DNA from: Yamadazyma tenuis
Lineage: Eukaryota > Ascomycota > Pichiomycetes > Serinales > Debaryomycetaceae
Reading direction: 5' to 3'
Assembly: GCF_029203305.1 (NCBI RefSeq)
Contig: NC_089461.1
Span: 2,418,001 to 2,482,000, forward strand
Length of the DNA: 64,000 nt
Shown: piece after piece, positions 1 to 10,400 of the stretch
Layout of the letters: each line of letters opens with the position of its first letter
How positions within the stretch are numbered: position 1 is the stretch's first letter
Made by a program: the position numbers and the translations under genes
Notes under the pieces: model-generated
The model's input: only the letters and a program-made list of their open reading frames with translations
Told to the model about the DNA's origin: nothing
Database searches by the model: none

Positions 1-1717
1 AAGGTTTAGTTCTTTGGCCTTAGGTTATAAACCTTTGTGCTCTGGTCTGCTTATCATTTCGCAGCCAAACTGTATTGGTGGTAATGGTAACTTGATACCC
101 TAGGTTTCTGGTTTTATATTGATTATAGATCTATAAATGTTTTCTAGTACTGTGTTGTGTCTCTGATTGTACTCTTGTAACGGTAAATTGTTATAGAATG
201 GTCCCGTGGTGATGTAAATATCTTTGCGATTCTAGGAGGTTGGCACTACGTGTGGTTAGAAATTAGGCGTTAATAATGATGCGGAAAAACCGGTGCCACT
301 GGTGGCCCCGAGGGCCCTTCACTTGGGTGTGAAACTCTAGCCGATATTTCTTTTCTATTTAGATGAACCACAAAGCCTCAATACAAAGCCCCCGACACAA
401 AGCCCCCGACACCACACCCACAGCAAGCAGATCACCAGATCTGCGTTTGAAGCATTGCGCCTCCCAGTGCTCTGTTCCTTAGGCTCTTTGTTATCAATTA
501 ATCAGCCATCCCAATTTCAACTGTCACCGCGCGGGTATTGCCCCTTACAATCGTCTGTGAGCGCAAGCTGCAAAATAGGGAGTCGTATCAACCATAGACG
601 ACCTGGAACAAAAAAGGGTGTGACAAGGGATCGCCCAGATTTGTAGCGTATGAATAAACCACTTATACTGTGAGTGTTTGCTATACGTTTCTATAATGCC
701 AGTTGCGGTGGAAGATGGGAACTTTAAGCTGGACCCCATTAAAGGGGCAATGTGTGTCCCCTTTCCTGTGTACGGAACATTCACTTCAAGCTGCAAGTGC
801 TGATATCGTTTGAGCCATAACCTGCATGGTTCGAGATGTTGAAATTTAGGTAACATTATGCGCTCTGGCTCAACGGACACACAGGAGGCTTCCTAAACAA
901 ATGAGAGCGGTCGGACAACACCTTTTATGGGATTAAGCTATAAGAAATTGTATACTTCCACGACCTTGATTGCAGCTAAGTACAGAACAATTCCTCATCA
1001 CTTGAACGCCTGCGCGCTACAACAGACCTACGTCTGGTTCAAACCTTAGTAAAACATTATTCTGTGCCATATGAAAACAGTATTGCTTTTGATGCGGTTA
1101 ATAGGAAATGACCTGCTAGAAGTATTGGGATTTCGATCACCTGGCGGACATCAATGGCATGCCTGACAGGCAGCCAATGAACTAGGAGTTGTCAATGACT
1201 TACCATTGCTGTTGTTTGTTTGGCTATCGAAGACCTGGCTGTACTGCTCAATTTGGTTATGGTTGCAATAAGTATCCCTTGTGTTTCAATATTAAGGATT
1301 AACAACTGGGATGGGGATAATCAGAAGACCTTCGAGGAACAATATCTCTTTGAATGCGTAACGAGACAATAATCAAGAAGATGCAAACCCTTTCAGCACA
1401 GTACAACAGATCAGTCATTTTCGCACTTCTGGCTTAGACTGCCAGCCACCCTTTGCTAACACAATTATTACTGTGGGTGAATAAAGACACAATGTTGATT
1501 TTTCTTTGCAGCCATTGTTCTCTGCGCGAGAGATGGCTTTTTCAAACCACCATGATCATTCGTTGGATGAACCCTGAAAATACCATGTAGACAATGGATT
1601 CGTTCACTGGAAGATACTGGGGTATACAGTTAAAGAAACTGTACAAATACTCGTCCGGTCCCCCTATTGGTTTTATCATCAACCATTTAATATCCTCAAC
1701 ATCTCACTACCCTAAAA
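1..1717. other. gene-free left edge
   Basis: I find no supportable gene here. Open frames are short (about 110 codons at most), overlap on both strands and match no family I recognise. A perfect 14-bp tandem duplication (ACAAAGCCCCCGAC) lies at 383-410. The last few hundred bases are presumably the promoter of the small secreted-protein gene that starts at 1718. The left edge may also hold the end of a neighbour's flank, which cannot be judged from this window. Confidence 0.5.
383..410. repeat. 14-bp tandem duplication
   Basis: Two perfect head-to-tail copies of ACAAAGCCCCCGAC lie at 383-396 and 397-410. A partial third copy (ACAAAGCC) sits just upstream near 370. No function is evident. Confidence 0.85.
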
Positions 1718-2098
1718 ATGAGATTCTCTACCGTTGCTTTTATTGCTGCTTTATCTGCCATTGCTCATGCTGCCCCAGCAGAAAAGAGGGCTGATGTCTT
1801 GAGTGATGTTCCAACTGTTCTTCCAACAGATATCTTGACTGCTATTCCCACTGATATCTTGACTGCCATCCCAACTTCTATTAGCTTGGATAGTATTCCT
1901 GGTTTAAGTACTTTGTTGGAAGCCTTGGCTCCTATTCTTAGTCTTTTGTCGCTGTTGCCTATTATCAGCGACTTACCTATTGTAAGTGACTTGTTGGATG
2001 CTCTTTCATCTTTGTCATCTAGTCTTTCTCTCCCAAGTGGTTTGCCTGTTGCTACTGGATTGACTTCTGTTGCTACTAGTTTGCCAGTTGCCTTGTAA
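1718..2098 (+). CDS. small secreted hydrophobic protein with Kex2-type site
   Basis: This is a 126-aa protein of unrecognised family. The first ~18 residues (MRFSTVAFIAALSAIAHA) form a clear signal peptide. They are followed by APAEKR, a Lys-Arg dibasic site of the kind cut by Kex2, so the mature chain would begin near residue 25. The mature part is rich in Leu, Ser, Ile and Pro and has no cysteine or tryptophan. It opens with a near-repeat (PTDILTAI twice), followed by regularly spaced Leu-rich helix-like segments broken by Pro, Gly or Asp. Predicted destination is the cell surface or medium. The frame is intact, the ATG has an A-rich context, and a T-rich 3' flank follows. It stands alone in a gene-poor region, with about 1.5 kb before SPE2. 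The existence of the gene is well supported by the signal peptide plus processing site. Its function is unknown. Confidence 0.75.
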   Translation: MRFSTVAFIAALSAIAHAAPAEKRADVLSDVPTVLPTDILTAIPTDILTAIPTSISLDSIPGLSTLLEALAPILSLLSLLPIISDLPIVSDLLDALSSLSSSLSLPSGLPVATGLTSVATSLPVAL

Positions 2099-3577
2099 AC
2101 GTTTCATTTTGGTTCGGTTTTATGTTTTGTATTAATATATTCTTTGTCTCATTTTGCAGCCATAAATTTAGATTGACTTCCATTCAACAGATCAGTATGT
2201 GGAGTACTAGCTAAACCTGATCAGGTGCCCTCTATCTCACATTTGAGATCGTTAGTAAGACAGGAGAAGGAATCTACAGCACTTTCTCGTGGAGGCTTGA
2301 TAAGTTTAATCGAAGAAATATATGAACAGTGGCAATTATCCGCTATAATAATATGACTCCTGATAACAATGGGTCCAATTATAATAGGCATTCGTTACAA
2401 TACAAACATCAGCCTTATTAAAAATCATAAGCTCATTAACCAGCCATCGCAGTATCAAACAATAGGATTAAAATATATTCATTATTTATGCTGCAAAAGG
2501 GGATGGGATCACAAAACTATGAGCTTTACTCCTCAGTACCTTCAACGGCAGTGTCTTCTTGGTGGGTTAGAAAAAAATTTTGCAAAGCTCCTAAATTGAA
2601 CCTTTGGTGTTGGAGGGAGGTTGAAACCGTATAAAGATGAGCACAAAAGACAAACACAATTATAAAGTTCAACAAGGAGCACTAGTATCGTGCCTCTCAC
2701 ACAGGAGTCACAAGGTCACAAGGTCACAAGGTCACAAAGTCATAAATCTCAAAAAACTTTTGATTGTGTACTCCTATCTTTGCTAGTTTTAGTTAGTAGA
2801 CACATGGTTGCGAACAAAATGCGGGTGGACCTTTTGCCAAATGATATACATAAATGTCTCACCTTCTAAAACGAATTCGCCAGAACCATTGAGTTAAAAT
2901 AGGCAGTTCTATTAGGTTTAGACTACAAATTTGTTCCAAGAATGTTATCCAAAAGTCCCTAAAAGAGTTCAGTACAAATTCATAGTGTGACTGTTTCAAA
3001 TTGACTACTGCTACGATTTGATTTCTTGGAATGATCTCGCGTGTGCGGGACTTGAAAATTTTTTTGTAGTAGCAAACTTTTATATTATAAACACCAGTTG
3101 TGTTGTTAACTTCTTTCCATCTCCAAGACTTCTAGTGTTTGTTAGTTGGAGGATAGTACCAGATTTTTTCTCCAAGAGACTCTTCAGCAAATTAATTTAT
3201 GCCTAAGAAGCCCCTACGAAAGTTGACCTTTGAATTGAATAAATTAATTGAACCTGGATAACACCCTTTAAATCCTACTTCGAACGAATCGTTAAGTAAC
3301 TCACTTGAAAAAGTTCAGTCTATCTCCACATTTATCAAATATCCCCCGATTTTGACGTTTTTATATTCTTCACTAGGTTGTTGATCCTCCCCATCCACTA
3401 GTGAATTATAATTTTTGGTTAAAAAAAACTAACATTTAACTTGTTGAAACGTTTCTTGCTACTTCTCTCTTCGTTTCAACTGTCATTTGTTATACCTCTT
3501 CCAGTTTTTACTGATTTAATAAGAGCAAGTTCCAATCCACCTTAAAGAACTGAAAAAGAAGAAAAATTATTATTATT
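2099..3577. other. intergenic region, SPE2 upstream region
   Basis: No gene is supported here. The region holds an 8-bp tandem repeat array at 2707-2745 and, next to SPE2, an A/T-rich leader with an A-run at 3421-3428. From 3202 to 3577 there is no ATG at all, so unlike plant and animal AdoMet decarboxylase mRNAs there is no sign of a regulatory upstream reading frame near SPE2. The short open frames at 2369-2599 and 3018-3206 look like chance. Confidence 0.5.
2707..2745. repeat. 8-bp tandem repeat (GTCACAAG)n
   Basis: Three perfect GTCACAAG units (2707-2730) are followed by GTCACAAA and GTCATAA. The array is intergenic, about 830 bp upstream of SPE2. Confidence 0.9.
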
Positions 3578-4864
3578 ATGGTTGCACCTGCTTACACCGA
3601 TGACTCCTATGTCGACCATGAACTTAGTGCCAACTTGGATTCTACTTCCGCCTTCGAGGGCCCAGAAAAGCTTTTAGAAGTTTGGGTATGGCCCAATGAA
3701 GCTGAAGTCAAATCTCACAGCAATTGTGAAGATGGCTTGAGAAGCATCCCTTTGAAGAACTGGGTTGATATCTTAGACTTGGTTAACTGTAAAATCTTGT
3801 CTATGAAATCTTCCAAGTACATGGATGCTTACTTGTTGTCTGAGTCTTCGTTGTTTGTGTTCAGTCATAAAATTATTTTGAAGACTTGTGGTACTACCAC
3901 CACTTTGTTTTGTATCGAAAAGTTATTTGAAGATATCCGTCACTACGTCGCCAAGAAAGTTAACACTAAGGAAATCTTCAAGGTGTTTTATTCCAGAAGA
4001 TCCTTTATGTTTCCAGAAAGACAACAAAGTGTGCATAAGGATTGGAAAAAGGAAGTCAAATTATTGAACGAGTACTTCATCAATGGCAAATCGTACGTGG
4101 TTGGTGACTTTGCCAGTGATGATCACTGGTATCTATATACTGGTGGTCAAAAAGATGATGAATGTAAAGCTCCAGGCTCCATCAGAGACCAAACCTTTGA
4201 AGTTTTGATGACGGATTTGGACCCGGGTAAAGCAGAGCAGTTTGTCACATCCAGAAAGCCCGGTTTTGAATCCTTCGTCAAGAACGGATTTGAAGAAGAT
4301 GACTTGGGTCATGAATTTGGTTTCAAAACAATCAAGTCAACCAAATTAAACTCAATTTTTAATGACTATGATCAATTGAATAAACAGGTTGGTGGTGGGT
4401 CAGCTCAACATTTACCTTCTCCAAAAGAAGATGGTGGATTTGAATCTGCCGGTCAATTCTTACCTTTCAACTTTGTTCATGATGCGTTTTCATTCACTCC
4501 ATGTGGATTCTCATCCAATTCCATAAGCAGCAATAATGGAAGCTACTATTATACTTTACATATCACACCTGAATCAGGTTGGTCATATGCATCATTCGAA
4601 ACCAATTTCCCATTTAGTTCCATTTCAAATTCTTCAATCAACATCGTTGATGTTCTCATCAAGATTTTGAAGGTCTTTAGACCTGGTAGATTCTCAGTTA
4701 CTTTGATCAATGAAATTGACACCAAAGGGGACGAAACTGAACTTAGTGAATTATTCAATTGTGATAGGAGATTATGTGATCTCAATTACAAGAAGAATGA
4801 AAGAGTATTGTACGATTTAGAATCCAATTATAAATTGTTGTACTTGAACTTTGAAAAGTTCTAA
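3578..4864 (+). CDS. SPE2: S-adenosylmethionine decarboxylase proenzyme
   Basis: This 428-aa cytosolic enzyme makes decarboxylated AdoMet, the aminopropyl donor for spermidine and spermine synthesis. The proenzyme self-cleaves to give beta and alpha chains, and the new alpha-chain N-terminus is the pyruvoyl cofactor. The diagnostic LSESSLFV motif is present. Cleavage is expected between Glu89 and Ser90, with Ser90 becoming the pyruvoyl group. The catalytic cysteine is Cys104 in LKTCGTTT. Length is close to the usual ~400 aa of yeast Spe2. The start is the first ATG for more than 370 bp and lies in an A-rich context. Its stop is followed by a 0.9-kb interval shared with the convergent ADP/ATP carrier gene. 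Confidence 0.97.
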   Translation: MVAPAYTDDSYVDHELSANLDSTSAFEGPEKLLEVWVWPNEAEVKSHSNCEDGLRSIPLKNWVDILDLVNCKILSMKSSKYMDAYLLSESSLFVFSHKIILKTCGTTTTLFCIEKLFEDIRHYVAKKVNTKEIFKVFYSRRSFMFPERQQSVHKDWKKEVKLLNEYFINGKSYVVGDFASDDHWYLYTGGQKDDECKAPGSIRDQTFEVLMTDLDPGKAEQFVTSRKPGFESFVKNGFEEDDLGHEFGFKTIKSTKLNSIFNDYDQLNKQVGGGSAQHLPSPKEDGGFESAGQFLPFNFVHDAFSFTPCGFSSNSISSNNGSYYYTLHITPESGWSYASFETNFPFSSISNSSINIVDVLIKILKVFRPGRFSVTLINEIDTKGDETELSELFNCDRRLCDLNYKKNERVLYDLESNYKLLYLNFEKF

Positions 4865-5768
4865 AATTTAGTTTGTTGTTTGATTTTGCTATTTTGTTAA
4901 TTTTTGGATAATTGGGGGATGTTAGTAACTCATGCTCATAATATTATGCTAGAGGTGGTCTTAATATTCTATGGCTTGCTAATACAATTATTCAGAGTAA
5001 ATATATGTTTTCTTGACTAGTTCATTCTAGGTAGGCTTTTTATGCGAGCATTTTTGCAGCAATTGCTTGACTCTAGCCACAAAGTTGAGGCTAGTTTCAG
5101 TAATGAAAGTTTCTGTGGTGCGCGATGTGAGACTCGTATGCGAGTTTAAGGAATGAAGTTTTGAGCGCACAGAATGTTGCAATTGGTCAAAGACAACGAA
5201 CAAGCCAAAATTTCGTGCTTTTGGAGGAGAAACTCTTGTACTCATAAAAGGTATTGAATTAGGTTAAGATAGATCTAGGGCTTGCGTAAAGTAAGCATTA
5301 ATAAGCATTAAATGGAGGTTTCCTTTGTTAAATTAGAATGAAAAATGTGAAATTCACTCAAGAAGAGATAGCCGAATCGAAAGCTGGAATTAAATCACTA
5401 TCGTAAACTACAACCGATATAAAATCATGCCTCATATTCCTCGATTGTGCTCAGTAAATCATCTGTCTCAAAACTTGCTAATTTCAAAGTCATCCTTACG
5501 GTGTTTTCAGTTTGCAACAATTTCGTGGACGGGCAAAATCGCCTTATCGCAGTCCGAAATTCTCCGAAATCTCGTTTTGATGTGGACAGCGAATTTCACG
5601 ACAAATCAAAACGCCCATGAAAAAGGTTTAAAATCAAGTAACAGACTATCTGACATATTGAGGATAATTATTCTATTATTGTATAAACAATTGAATAAAT
5701 AAAAGATTGAATATATACAATAAGAAGATTGAGGTTAATTAATTTAATTATTATATTAATTAATCAAC
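4865..5768. other. convergent intergenic interval (SPE2 / ADP-ATP carrier)
   Basis: This is 900 bp between two convergent genes and so holds both 3' ends. The open frames at 5027-5245 (-) and 5427-5702 (+) have no recognisable domain and are probably chance. The end next to the carrier gene (5690-5770) is strongly A/T-rich, as expected for polyadenylation signals. I see nothing else. Confidence 0.45.
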
Positions 5769-6668
5769 TTAAAACTTCTTACCGAAAATGATAACTTGCA
5801 ATTGATCATACATGGAGATAACACCAGCACCGGCAACACCTCTCAAGATGTTAGCACCGCAACCCTTGAACAAGGAAGCAACACCTTCAGCAGCAATAAC
5901 TTGTTTAGCACAGTCAAAGGCACCCTTGTACTTAACGGCTTGACCAGAGGTCATCATCATTCTTCTTCTGACAGTGTCCAATGGGTAAGAAGCAGTAGAA
6001 GCACCAGTAGTGACAGTCCAACCCAACAAGAAAGAAGCTAAGAAAGAACCTTCCAATGGTCCAACCAAAACAACTGGTTTCAAGGAATCGTACAAACCGA
6101 AGTACAAACCTCTGTAGACAACAATACCGATAACAGATGGACCGAAACCTCTGTACAAACCAGCAATACCATCGGAAGCTAAGGTCTTCTTGTAGACATC
6201 GAACAAACCGTTGAATTCTCTTTGACCGTCACCCTTAGAAGACTTGGCGTCGTTAGCCAATCTAGTTCTAGCGTAATCCAAAGAGTAGACAAAAGCCAAA
6301 GAAGTGGCACCAGCCAAACCACCAGAAGCCAAGTTACCGGAGAACCATTTCCAGTAAGATTCTTCCTTCTTGAAACCGAACATCTTCTTAAACTTGTCCT
6401 TGAAAGCGAAGTTCAAAGCTTGGGTTGGGAAGTATCTGATAACGTTAGCAGTGTTACCTCTCCAGAAAGAAGTGAAACCTTCTTCGGCAGCAGTTCTTCT
6501 GAAACATTCGGCGATACCGTCGTATTTCTTAGCTAATCTACCTTGCTTGATCATTTCATCTTGATTTTGGATCAAAAGCTTAACTCTTTCAATTGGAGCG
6601 GCGGCGGTCTTAGAGACGGCGGCGGAAACACCACCCATCATAAAATCAATTAAAAAGTGATTATCCAT
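5769..6668 (-). CDS. PET9: mitochondrial ADP/ATP carrier
   Basis: This 299-aa inner-membrane transporter exchanges cytosolic ADP for matrix ATP. It shows the threefold mitochondrial carrier repeat, with the Px[DE]xx[KR] motif seen as PIERVK near residue 25, SLDYAR near 129 and PLDTVR near 229. The RRRMMM signature of ADP/ATP carriers is at residues 234-239. Codon choice is extremely biased, with TTG for Leu and AGA for Arg, as expected for very high expression. The upstream region has a TATA-like element and two CCAAT boxes. Yeasts usually carry more than one AAC paralogue, so the symbol PET9/AAC2 is a family-level assignment. Confidence 0.96.
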   Translation of the reverse strand: MDNHFLIDFMMGGVSAAVSKTAAAPIERVKLLIQNQDEMIKQGRLAKKYDGIAECFRRTAAEEGFTSFWRGNTANVIRYFPTQALNFAFKDKFKKMFGFKKEESYWKWFSGNLASGGLAGATSLAFVYSLDYARTRLANDAKSSKGDGQREFNGLFDVYKKTLASDGIAGLYRGFGPSVIGIVVYRGLYFGLYDSLKPVVLVGPLEGSFLASFLLGWTVTTGASTASYPLDTVRRRMMMTSGQAVKYKGAFDCAKQVIAAEGVASLFKGCGANILRGVAGAGVISMYDQLQVIIFGKKF

Positions 6669-7485
6669 TTTGAATATGTAGTAGTTCTGTAAAAGAAAAC
6701 GTTGACGAGGTCAAAAAAAAAAAGAAGCAAGAAAAATTTTCCAACGGGATACACTTTGTATTTATATTAAATTTTCCTCTAAGGGATTTCTATTGGACAG
6801 ACGTATCCACCAATGAGCGTTCAAATTTCCGTGAATTTGGGATACGCTCGCCAAAGAAAAAGAAAAAAAATTCAATGGTACTGACACGGCTCTAAGTTAC
6901 CAGTGGATCACATTAACTAGATTTGGTAGTTGTTACTGGGGAATTTGGATTTCAAATTAATTGGAGAACCAACTCCTCTTCTACTGTAAAAAGCTGTTAA
7001 TTGCAGCCACCCATTGGGCAGGTCTGTGTCGAATTAGTCTTTCAGGCAGTCTTGTGCCTTAGCAGCAAAATTCGGATTTCTATTTTGATCTGGAGTACAA
7101 AAGAAAAGCGAAACCTTACACAAACACGGCTGGGCTATTTTCCGATTGGTTTTTTTACCACACACTCAAGGGTAGTCCTCTACATATATATATGTGTTTG
7201 TACAAAGTAGGAGTAGGGGCCTTCCTATATAAACAGGTATTCTTGAATCGTTGGCTAACTAACGCTGAAATCAAATTTCGTGTTGAAAGTCCGGGATTGT
7301 CATTAGTCCGAGACTTTCCGTCCATTGCAGCCTCGATGATGAGATCTAGAAAAATACTACCACCCGAGAATATCCTAAATATAATGTCCATATATTGGCA
7401 ATTATGTCATATAAATTGTGTAATTGTGCTAGAAAAATGCAATTGACAAAAGTATGTTCTTTTGTCATTAATTGTTTTTGATTGT
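6669..7485. other. ADP/ATP carrier promoter and DNF1 3' flank
   Basis: No gene is supported. The first ~250 bp form the carrier promoter, with a long A-run just upstream of the start (6713-6726), a TATA element and CCAAT boxes. The remainder is the presumed 3' flank of the upstream same-strand flippase gene. Short frames at 7001-7446 overlap on both strands and look random. A (TA)n stretch occurs near 7184-7193. Confidence 0.5.
6761..6814 (-). promoter_or_regulatory. TATA element and paired CCAAT boxes of the ADP/ATP carrier gene
   Basis: Read on the minus strand, TATAAA lies at 6766-6761, about 95 bp before the start codon. Two CCAAT pentamers in opposite orientation lie at 6792-6796 (ATTGG on plus) and 6810-6814 (CCAAT on plus). 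CCAAT is the core bound by the Hap2/3/5 complex, which activates respiratory genes in yeasts. Use of these sites here is inferred. Confidence 0.55.
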
Positions 7486-10400
7486 TCATCTCTCCTGAGT
7501 TAAGGATTCGGATGTGGTGAGCTCCGGGAACTCCAAAGAGGTTCTGACGTTGCTTCGGCCTTCCGAGGGATACCTTCTATCAATTGAGTATCTTTTGTTA
7601 TCAGAGGAGATTCTGGAAGCTCTTCTGATGTTTTTGTCGAATTCGTCCAAGGCTATTTCTTCTGTCTTCAACGAATCCTGAGGTTCTTTATAGCTGTCAA
7701 TGAACGAGCTATTATCGTAGTAAGTAGACCTTACGTTCGACTTGCGCTTGAACATGTCGATGATCAGCTTTCTTTCCTGTCTTTGTGGCAATGGCATGGA
7801 TTGACCACTTTGAATTGGCACTTGGTCAACTTGAATGGTGCTAGATGAGTTCATGTGATACTGTCTTTCCAAATCACTTTGGTTCTTAGAGTCCAAAGAA
7901 CTACCGTTTGGCGTAGTTGAGGTACTACCAGAGTTACCCAAGTTCTTGATCTTTTCACTACTGTATTCACTAACCTTGACTTTATTGGGATCAGTTGGAT
8001 CGTAATCTTCAGGGTACGCGTCGAAATCTCCCCTGAGCCAACATTCTCTAACAATATCAACATCTTTGGGCCAGAAGATTCTTTGCGTGAAATCGTAGGT
8101 GAATCTTGGGAGAATCGATACCATGATACCGACTACTGAGCACGCCCAAAATGTCAAACTTCCGAACATTTGTGCTGCAGCTAAATAAAACTCTCCACTG
8201 GATAAAGCTGACGTCCACACACCAGTCCAGAAATAGACCAGTGCAATAGAAAGGAAAACGATTAATAAAGATAACCAATCCCATCTATACTGGTGTAAAA
8301 GAATGTAGAAGTTACATGAAACACATGCGATACAGGTAACGATTATTCCCATCCAGAATCTGTGGTTCAGAGCTAAACCAGCCATATCGACGAAACCCTT
8401 GTAATAAACCAAGTATGGGAACATGAATGAAATCACTGATTGGTACAACCCATCAATCATGTAACTCCAGACCTTGCTTTGGTTGAAATCTAATCTCAAA
8501 ATACCACTTCTGTACAATTCAGGCACAAGCATCGATACTTTGGCACTTACGTCCTGATCAAAAACTCCCATAAAAATAACTGGTAAAGATGTAAACGCCA
8601 AGTTATAGAACATCAAATAAGTGAATTCAAACAAATAAGTTCCATCAAAATCAGAGAAAACCCCGAACCAGAATAAGGCAAACGAGAAAATGACATTCTT
8701 ATAGAAGAAATTAGGAATCATTTCACCAAGTCTCTTATAAGACCATCTTCCGTGGGTTAATAACAACCGAGCCAAGAACCGGAACTGACCAATGGCATAA
8801 TCTGACGACATAACGGCTTGTCTGCCCTCTTCACCAGCGATACCGACACCGATATCAGCAGCTTGAATCATGGCAACATCATTAGAACCATCACCAATTG
8901 CTAAAGTCATAACATCCAAGGTGTTCTTAACAAGCTTAACAACTCCTGCTTTTTGACTAGGGGAAACTCTACAACATAAAACAGCTTTACACTGCTTACA
9001 CAATAATAAGAATTTCCTCTTGATTTCGTCATCATTCAAAACGATTTTCAAAGCATCACCATCAATGACTACTCCGAAACCTTCGCTAGGAGGAGAGTGA
9101 TCACCAGTGGCAGCCTCTAATTCTTCTAAAGAACCAGACATTCGGAAAAATATTTCCAAGTAGCTGCTGACCAATTGATCTATCACTTGGGTATTAGAGC
9201 CACCTCTTATACCATACTTAGCTTTATCTTCATCACTCAAATCGTTCTTAAAAATCAATAACTCCATGTCATTACCCAACAAGTTACATGAAAACCCGAT
9301 GTTGATAGCCGTTTCAACCTTATCACCAGTTAAGACCCACAACTTTATACCTGCTTGGGCCAAAAGAGCAATAGAGTCTGGAACACCATCCTGTAATCTA
9401 TCTTCAATAGCTGTACCACCTAATAAGATCAACTCTCTTTCGATAGAATCGGCAACCATTTCCATCTTCTCTTCTCTATTATCAAGAGAAGCAGACGCTT
9501 CTTTGTGGCGCTTATTCCATTCAAGGTATTGGGTCCAGCTGAATTCTCGTTGTGCAATACATAAAGTACGCAAACCTTCAGTTGCAAATTGTTCGAGATC
9601 CGCTGAAGTTTTGTCCAAAAGAGTCTTAACGTTATGAGTCTTAGATAATCTTCCATAGATAATGGAATCGGCACCTTTGCAAATTAACAAAACCTTCGGC
9701 TCGTCGTCTTCAGTGTTTCCAGGTACTTTAACCAAAGCACTCATTCTCTTTCTTGTAGAATTGAATTCCAAAACGTTCAAAATTTGATATTCCTTGGTTA
9801 CACCTTGAGTATCGATAAGGACACCTTGCTTTGTATTTCCCACAAATGCAAAACCCAAACTTCTAGCCGTTCCAACAAGAGCAGCTTCATCTGGAGATTG
9901 AGCCTTCAATACTAATTTACCTGTGTCTTCGTCTTTTTCAATCAAAACAGAATGACACAAAGCTAATGCTAACATAAAATGTTCATTTGACTTCTTTTGG
10001 AAAGCACCATTGGCCCCTTCCAAGTCTTTAACAAATTCTGAAGATACAAAGCTTAATTCATCCACATATTCGTTGTCTTTATAGATTGACATTAAACCAT
10101 CTAGCATTTCAATACGGTCTTTCTCTATTCTTTCTCTCTCAACAAGAGCTTCTTCTTCGACGTTGAATCCTTGACGTTTTCTCATACCAGCCAATGCTTC
10201 TGTATAAGCTCTACCATAAGAAATACCGTTAATGGTACACTTCTTGAATTCCATTAAGTTCTGTGTTAAAGTACCAGTCTTATCACTGAAAACATACTCC
10301 ACTTGACCTAAATCATCGGAAATAGACCAGGACTTAGGGGTACATGGGAAATCCAATCTCTCATAATACATGTTGGCATCAGAGTAGATGAAAAAAGCCT

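Noticed and set aside
1031..1046. B-box-like GGTTCAAACC
   Set aside because: No flanking stem pairs, A box or T-run terminator, so not a tRNA gene.
5427..5702. 91-codon frame between SPE2 and the ADP/ATP carrier
   Set aside because: No signal peptide or domain, and mixed codon usage unlike the flanking highly expressed genes. Lies in a convergent 3' interval.
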